Part shown: one piece after another, positions 6,387 through 9,139 of the stretch
Position numbering within the stretch: the stretch's first letter is position 1
Layout of the letters: every line of letters begins with the position of its first letter
From: Clostridiaceae bacterium UBA6085
GTDB taxonomy: Bacteria; Bacillota; Clostridia; Clostridiales; Clostridiaceae
NCBI GenBank assembly: GCA_002428605.1
Contig: DIXH01000039.1
Coordinates: 45,562 to 54,700, forward strand
Direction of reading: 5' to 3'
DNA length: 9,139 bases
Translations under genes and position numbers: made by a program
The notes under the pieces: model-generated
The model's input: the letters and a program-made list of their open reading frames with translations, nothing else
Database searches by the model: none
Told to the model about the DNA's origin: nothing

Positions 6387-6415
6387 TTGCAGGCGGATCG
6401 CAAAAGTCCTATACT
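6387..6415 (+). promoter_or_regulatory. Possible promoter within the structured region
   Basis: TTGCAG (6387-6392) and TATACT (6410-6415) are 17 bases apart. If used, transcription would begin around 6422, so the RNA structure listed next would be only partly transcribed from this promoter. In that case GTCCTAT-N9-ATAGGAC (6406-6428) would be an operator over the -10 and start site. Confidence 0.35.
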
Positions 6416-6463
6416 TGACTCATAGGACAAGTTCCCGAGAGGGAATGGTGAATGCGATCCCGC
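6393..6463 (+). ncRNA. Structured leader RNA, candidate riboswitch or attenuator of unknown class
   Basis: The segment can fold into a three-way junction. The closing helix pairs GGATCGCA (6395-6402) with TGCGATCC (6453-6460), extended outward by GC (6393-6394) with GC (6462-6463) past one bulged C. Inside are hairpin GTCCTAT/ATAGGAC (6406-6412 with 6422-6428, 9-base loop) and hairpin TTCCC-GAGA-GGGAA (6432-6445) capped by a GNRA-type tetraloop. The last strand is the purine-rich TGGTGAA. The loop bases ACTT (6413-6416) could pair with AAGT (6429-6432), giving a possible pseudoknot. A terminator lies 34 bases downstream, before the SHOCT/radical SAM operon. Pairings are read by eye; no riboswitch consensus I know fits. 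A promoter/operator reading of part of the region competes with this one. Confidence 0.5.
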
Positions 6464-6496
6464 ATTTAATGTTGCTTAATAATCACATGCTCGCAT

Positions 6497-6524
6497 GCCG
6501 GCCCTTGGGTCGGCTTTTGTGTTG
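6497..6524 (+). terminator. Intrinsic terminator in the leader of the SHOCT/radical SAM operon
   Basis: GCCGGCCC (6497-6504) pairs with GGGTCGGC (6507-6514), with one G-T wobble, and TTTTGTGTTG follows. It may end the AhpD-like transcript. It may also act as an attenuator, because no promoter is visible between it and the ATG at 6549. CGATCC (6455-6460), the 3' strand of the leader's closing helix, can pair with GGGTCG (6507-6512) in the terminator, so the two structures are mutually exclusive. Confidence 0.7.
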
Positions 6525-6548
6525 TCCAAATCATAAGGAGGGATTTAT

Positions 6549-6824
6549 ATGCATCCTTTCTACGGTCCCAGCAGCCAATTGTTCCAGGGAGGGGAGTCCT
6601 GGTGGCTTGGATTGGCCTCCATGGCCATGTATCTTCTTTTCTGGGCGGTAGTCATCGTAATTGCCGCAAAGATGTTCAAGAAATATTTTGTCAGGATGGG
6701 TAATCCAAAAAACAGGGATGACAATGCCATGTCCATACTTCGCGAGAGGTATGCGAAGGGCGAAATCGATGCCGAGGAGTTTAGGAAGAAAAAAGCTGAC
6801 CTTGAAGAAACTCCAGGCAAGTGA
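6549..6824 (+). CDS. Small membrane protein with C-terminal SHOCT domain
   Basis: A 91-residue protein. A short N-terminal region (MHPFYGPSSQLFQGG) precedes one transmembrane helix (about 19-41). A linker then leads to a SHOCT-type domain at about 60-85 (AMSILRERYAKGEIDAEEFR, then KKK). SHOCT domains are about 30 residues long, recur at protein C termini, and are thought to mediate oligomerisation or contacts. They assign no enzymatic role. The small helix-plus-SHOCT form is common in Firmicutes. A near-perfect AAGGAGGG (6535-6542) with 6-base spacing supports ATG 6549. It is the first gene of an operon with two radical SAM enzymes; 17 bases separate its stop from the next ATG. It may help hold the enzymes or their product at the membrane, which is inference from position only. 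Confidence 0.8.
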   Translation: MHPFYGPSSQLFQGGESWWLGLASMAMYLLFWAVVIVIAAKMFKKYFVRMGNPKNRDDNAMSILRERYAKGEIDAEEFRKKKADLEETPGK

Positions 6825-6841
6825 CATCCAGGAGGCATATC

Positions 6842-7744
6842 ATGAAACCAGGACAATTCCTTGAACTGGCCTACTTTGGCATCACAACGGTTCTTTTTAG
6901 AAGGAAGGACCCTCTCATGGGGTCCATCATCCTTACTGACAGGTGCAATCTATCCTGCAGACATTGCGCTGTCGGAAACATTACTTCAGTAATTTATCCG
7001 TATTCCCGGATAAAGGCTGACATGGAAAAAATGTACTCTGATGGGATCCGTATTCTCTTCCTGTACGGAGGTGAACCATTCCTGTGGCAGGACCATGGAA
7101 TCACGCTCAGGGACCTTGTCATGGAAGCGAAGAGGATGGGATTCCTGCTGGTGAATATTGTCACCAACGGAACCTTCAGGCTTGAGGTGCCTGAAGCAGA
7201 CCTTATAATGGTGAGCCTTGACGGGGGAAGGGATAGCCACAACAAGATCCGTGGAAATACATACGATACTATCCTTGAAAACATAACAGACTCACTCTCA
7301 GACAATATCTGTATTTATATGGCTGTAAACAATATAAACAAAGGGGATATTGAGACAGTATGTCGAACTGCAGTGAGCCTACAAAACGTAAAGTCGATCT
7401 CCTTCAACTTCCACACCCCATATCCTGGAACTGAGGATCTTATGCTTACAAGAGACGAGAGAAAGGACTGCTGTGACAGGATTGAAAGACTGATCGATGA
7501 AGGGTATCCAATATTCAATCTCAGGAGCGCGTTCCCTTATATCATCGGCAACAGCTTCATGACTCCATGCCATCAGTGCATTGTGATGGAAAATGGAAAG
7601 CAGTGGACCTGCGGACGCTGCATCGAAATCCCGAATCTCTGCTCCCAATGCGGATTCTTCTTCGCGGCAGAATTCTCGCTGGTATTTTCAGGCCATGTCC
7701 GCGTCATTTTCGACATGCTTCGAACATACTCAAGATACATCTAG
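6842..7744 (+). CDS. Radical SAM enzyme with six C-terminal cysteines
   Basis: A 300-residue radical SAM protein. The [4Fe-4S]/SAM motif C35-x3-C39-x2-C42 lies in LTDRCNLSCRHC, and GGEP (76-79) is the SAM amino-group contact. NIVTNGT (105-111) and MVSLDGG (123-129) are the usual barrel strands. The C-terminal part has three CxxC pairs: C243/C246, C257/C260 and C267/C270. They could hold an auxiliary [4Fe-4S] cluster, as in SPASM or twitch domains, though the spacing is not a textbook SPASM motif. The protein ends with the hydrophobic/basic tail FSGHVRVIFDMLRTYSRYI. GGAGG at 6831-6835 sets ATG 6842; an upstream ATG at 6821 overlaps the SHOCT gene and is less likely. Relatives include MoaA/PqqE/HpnH-type enzymes. 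Substrate and reaction are unknown. It sits 11 bases before the next radical SAM gene. Confidence 0.85.
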   Translation: MKPGQFLELAYFGITTVLFRRKDPLMGSIILTDRCNLSCRHCAVGNITSVIYPYSRIKADMEKMYSDGIRILFLYGGEPFLWQDHGITLRDLVMEAKRMGFLLVNIVTNGTFRLEVPEADLIMVSLDGGRDSHNKIRGNTYDTILENITDSLSDNICIYMAVNNINKGDIETVCRTAVSLQNVKSISFNFHTPYPGTEDLMLTRDERKDCCDRIERLIDEGYPIFNLRSAFPYIIGNSFMTPCHQCIVMENGKQWTCGRCIEIPNLCSQCGFFFAAEFSLVFSGHVRVIFDMLRTYSRYI

Positions 7745-7755
7745 GAGGGATCGAG

Positions 7756-9009
7756 ATGCTTCTCACATCACTTTTAAGGATAGCCCTTACAAGGTCCCTC
7801 AAACCGTTCGTGTTTGAAGGCAAATACCAGAACAAGCTTGAGTTTGAGGACCTGGAGGATCTTGGGCTTTATGTCCACATTCCGTTCTGCAGGTCCCTCT
7901 GCAGCTTCTGTCCATACTGCAAGGAGATACATGATGCCAGGAGGGCAGAGGCTTACAAGGCAGCACTTCTGAAGGAAATAGAGCTTGTGACAAAGGACCT
8001 GAAGGTTCCAAAGCGTGTGACGAGCCTGTATTTCGGAGGAGGGACGCCTGCACTTATGATCGATGACCTGAAGGAGATCATCGGAAGCCTTGAAGGGCAT
8101 TTCACCATTGAAGGTGGAATTGGTGTGGAGCTCCATCCGACAGACATAACCGAAGAGAACCTCAGGAAGCTCACTGAAGCCGGTGTCACCATGGTAAGCC
8201 TTGGGATCCAGTCCTTCAACAGAAGCTGTCTGGAGAAGCTTGGGAGGAGATGGGAGCCATTTGAAGAAAAGGTGAGGCTGGTCAGGGACCATGGCTTTGA
8301 AGTCATCGATGTCGACCTCATCTTTGCCATTCCAGGCCAGACGGATGTAACACTTTCGGAAGACATCAGGACAGCCTTTGCGAACGGAGCCACTCAGGTT
8401 TCAACCTATCCTTTCATCGACTTCACCTTTGCGGACAATGCATACAAGCCAATGCCTGAAAAGGTGAAGAAGAGGATGCTGAAGAACCTTGCAGCAGATT
8501 GCCGTGAAAGGAAGCTTGACAGGACTTCTGTATGGACCTTCGCAAAGGGCGGTACCGAAAAATACTCTTCAGTCACAAGGGACACATTTTTAGGTTTCGG
8601 GGTCTCCGCAACAAGCCTTCTGAAGGACATATTCAAAATAAACACATTTTCAATCGATGGCTACATCAGCAGGGTAAATGAAGGGTCTCTCCCGACTTCA
8701 CTGACCCTTAATTTCACAAAGCGCCAGCGGGCAGCCTATTTCCTATTCTGGAGCGCTTATGCTCTTAAGATAGACCCTGAAAAATTCAGGAGGATCGTGG
8801 GAGCTCCTTTGGACAGCATGTACCAAATGGAGATGGCGATTGCTGAAAGTCTTAGTTTCCTGACCAGAAAGGGCAACACATATGAGCTGACTGATAAGGC
8901 AGCCGCGATCTATCACCATATAGAGCAGGTTTATACCACAGCCTATATAGACAGGATGTGGAATATTTCAAGAAAACAGGCGTTTCCGGACAGGATCGTC
9001 CTGAAATAG
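7756..9009 (+). CDS. HemN/HemW-like radical SAM protein
   Basis: A 417-residue protein of the coproporphyrinogen-oxidase-like radical SAM group. YVHIPFCRSLCSFCPYCK (39-56) carries the cluster cysteines C45, C49 and C52 and a further C55. FGGGTP (93-98) is the SAM-binding strand, and HPTDIT, LGIQSF (149-154) and DVDLIFAIPGQ (185-195) are characteristic HemN/HemW blocks. A HemN-type C-terminal domain follows (about 305-417). True HemN has CX3CX2CXC, whereas here the fourth cysteine is one residue further on, so coproporphyrinogen oxidase activity should not be assumed. Heme-handling (HemW, ChuW/HutW-like) or another C-C bond chemistry is possible. AGGAGGG at 7743-7749, overlapping the previous stop, sets ATG 7756; a frame extension to 7567 lies inside the upstream gene and is rejected. 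It is the last visible gene of the SHOCT/radical SAM operon. Confidence 0.85.
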   Translation: MLLTSLLRIALTRSLKPFVFEGKYQNKLEFEDLEDLGLYVHIPFCRSLCSFCPYCKEIHDARRAEAYKAALLKEIELVTKDLKVPKRVTSLYFGGGTPALMIDDLKEIIGSLEGHFTIEGGIGVELHPTDITEENLRKLTEAGVTMVSLGIQSFNRSCLEKLGRRWEPFEEKVRLVRDHGFEVIDVDLIFAIPGQTDVTLSEDIRTAFANGATQVSTYPFIDFTFADNAYKPMPEKVKKRMLKNLAADCRERKLDRTSVWTFAKGGTEKYSSVTRDTFLGFGVSATSLLKDIFKINTFSIDGYISRVNEGSLPTSLTLNFTKRQRAAYFLFWSAYALKIDPEKFRRIVGAPLDSMYQMEMAIAESLSFLTRKGNTYELTDKAAAIYHHIEQVYTTAYIDRMWNISRKQAFPDRIVLK

Positions 9010-9106
9010 CGGAGTACTGATCAGGATATTCGTGATTCATTTGTTCAAATTACCAACTCATGGAATTATGCGGTCTTGTCACAATTTCATTTGTCTTTCT
9101 GTAAGG

Positions 9107-9139
9107 ATGAAAATAAAAAGTGAGCTGGAAGCACTGATT
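9107..9139 (+). CDS. Possible start of a further gene, truncated by window end
   Basis: ATG 9107 opens a frame reading MKIKSELEALI to the window edge. TAAGG directly abuts the ATG, too close for a normal ribosome binding site, and TTGTCA (9077-9082) has no good -10 at the right spacing. The 97 bases between the radical SAM stop and this ATG contain no clear terminator. Support is weak. Confidence 0.25.
   Translation, partial: MKIKSELEALI

Noticed and set aside
6393..6463. tRNA-like or group II intron domain in the leader
   Set aside because: There is no T-loop GGTTCGAATCC-like sequence, no CCA-compatible acceptor geometry, and no domain V motif.
6393..6470. Known riboswitch classes (cobalamin, tetrahydrofolate, T-box) for the leader
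   Set aside because: GGGAATGGTGAA and CGAGAG-GGTGAA fragments recall cobalamin and THF elements, but the remaining conserved blocks and helix order do not fit. The T-box GGTGG-ACC core is also absent.
6379..6651. 90-codon open frame across the leader and start of the SHOCT gene
   Set aside because: No ribosome binding site, no recognisable product, and it spans the terminator and overlaps a well-supported gene in another frame.
7567..7755. N-terminal extension of the HemN-like protein
   Set aside because: The extension overlaps the cysteine-rich end of the preceding radical SAM gene in another frame, and ATG 7756 has an ideal AGGAGGG at 6-base spacing.
7953..8393. Minus-strand open frame of 146 codons
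   Set aside because: Shadow of the HemN-like gene; composition is that of an antisense frame (serine-rich, no motifs).

Overview
The window reads as bacterial, most likely a member of the Clostridia (Bacillota). This rests on strong GGAGG-type ribosome binding sites, arginine encoded mainly by AGG, frequent ATA isoleucine codons, lipoprotein signal peptides, and a gene set typical of anaerobic Firmicutes: DUF523, a cysteine-containing compact FMN alpha-hydroxy-acid dehydrogenase, a phosphate acyltransferase, DUF975, PadR, a NapH-like ferredoxin and radical SAM enzymes. The genus cannot be fixed from the sequence. All genes I can support are on the + strand, and no rRNA, tRNA, CRISPR array or insertion sequence is visible.

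Layout. (1) Positions 1-1237: the 3' end of a DUF523 gene overlaps the start of an FMN-dependent alpha-hydroxy-acid dehydrogenase gene. (2) 1277-3037: behind a possible promoter lie a phosphate acetyl/butyryltransferase-family gene and a DUF975 membrane protein gene, closed by a 20-bp palindromic terminator. (3) 3082-4194: a strong -10 box precedes a decayed lipoprotein gene broken by three frameshifts. An intact small lipoprotein gene and a terminator follow. (4) 4194-5635: a good promoter with two dyads near the predicted start site drives a tightly overlapping set of PadR regulator, membrane-bound 4Fe-4S ferredoxin and small cupin, which looks like an autoregulated redox-related operon. (5) 5643-6367: a carboxymuconolactone decarboxylase/AhpD-like gene whose arginine codons differ from those of its neighbours. 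(6) 6367-6548: a structured non-coding leader with a closing helix, two hairpins and a terminator, followed by (7) 6549-9009: an operon of a SHOCT-domain membrane protein and two different radical SAM enzymes, one with six extra C-terminal cysteines and one HemN-like. The last 130 bases may hold the start of another gene.

The most interesting region is the leader plus the SHOCT/radical SAM operon. No promoter is visible between the terminator and the first gene, so transcription of the operon must pass the terminator. The 3' strand of the leader's closing helix can pair with the 3' half of the terminator. This resembles a riboswitch or attenuator, but the fold matches no class I can name with confidence, and the substrate of the two radical SAM enzymes is unknown.
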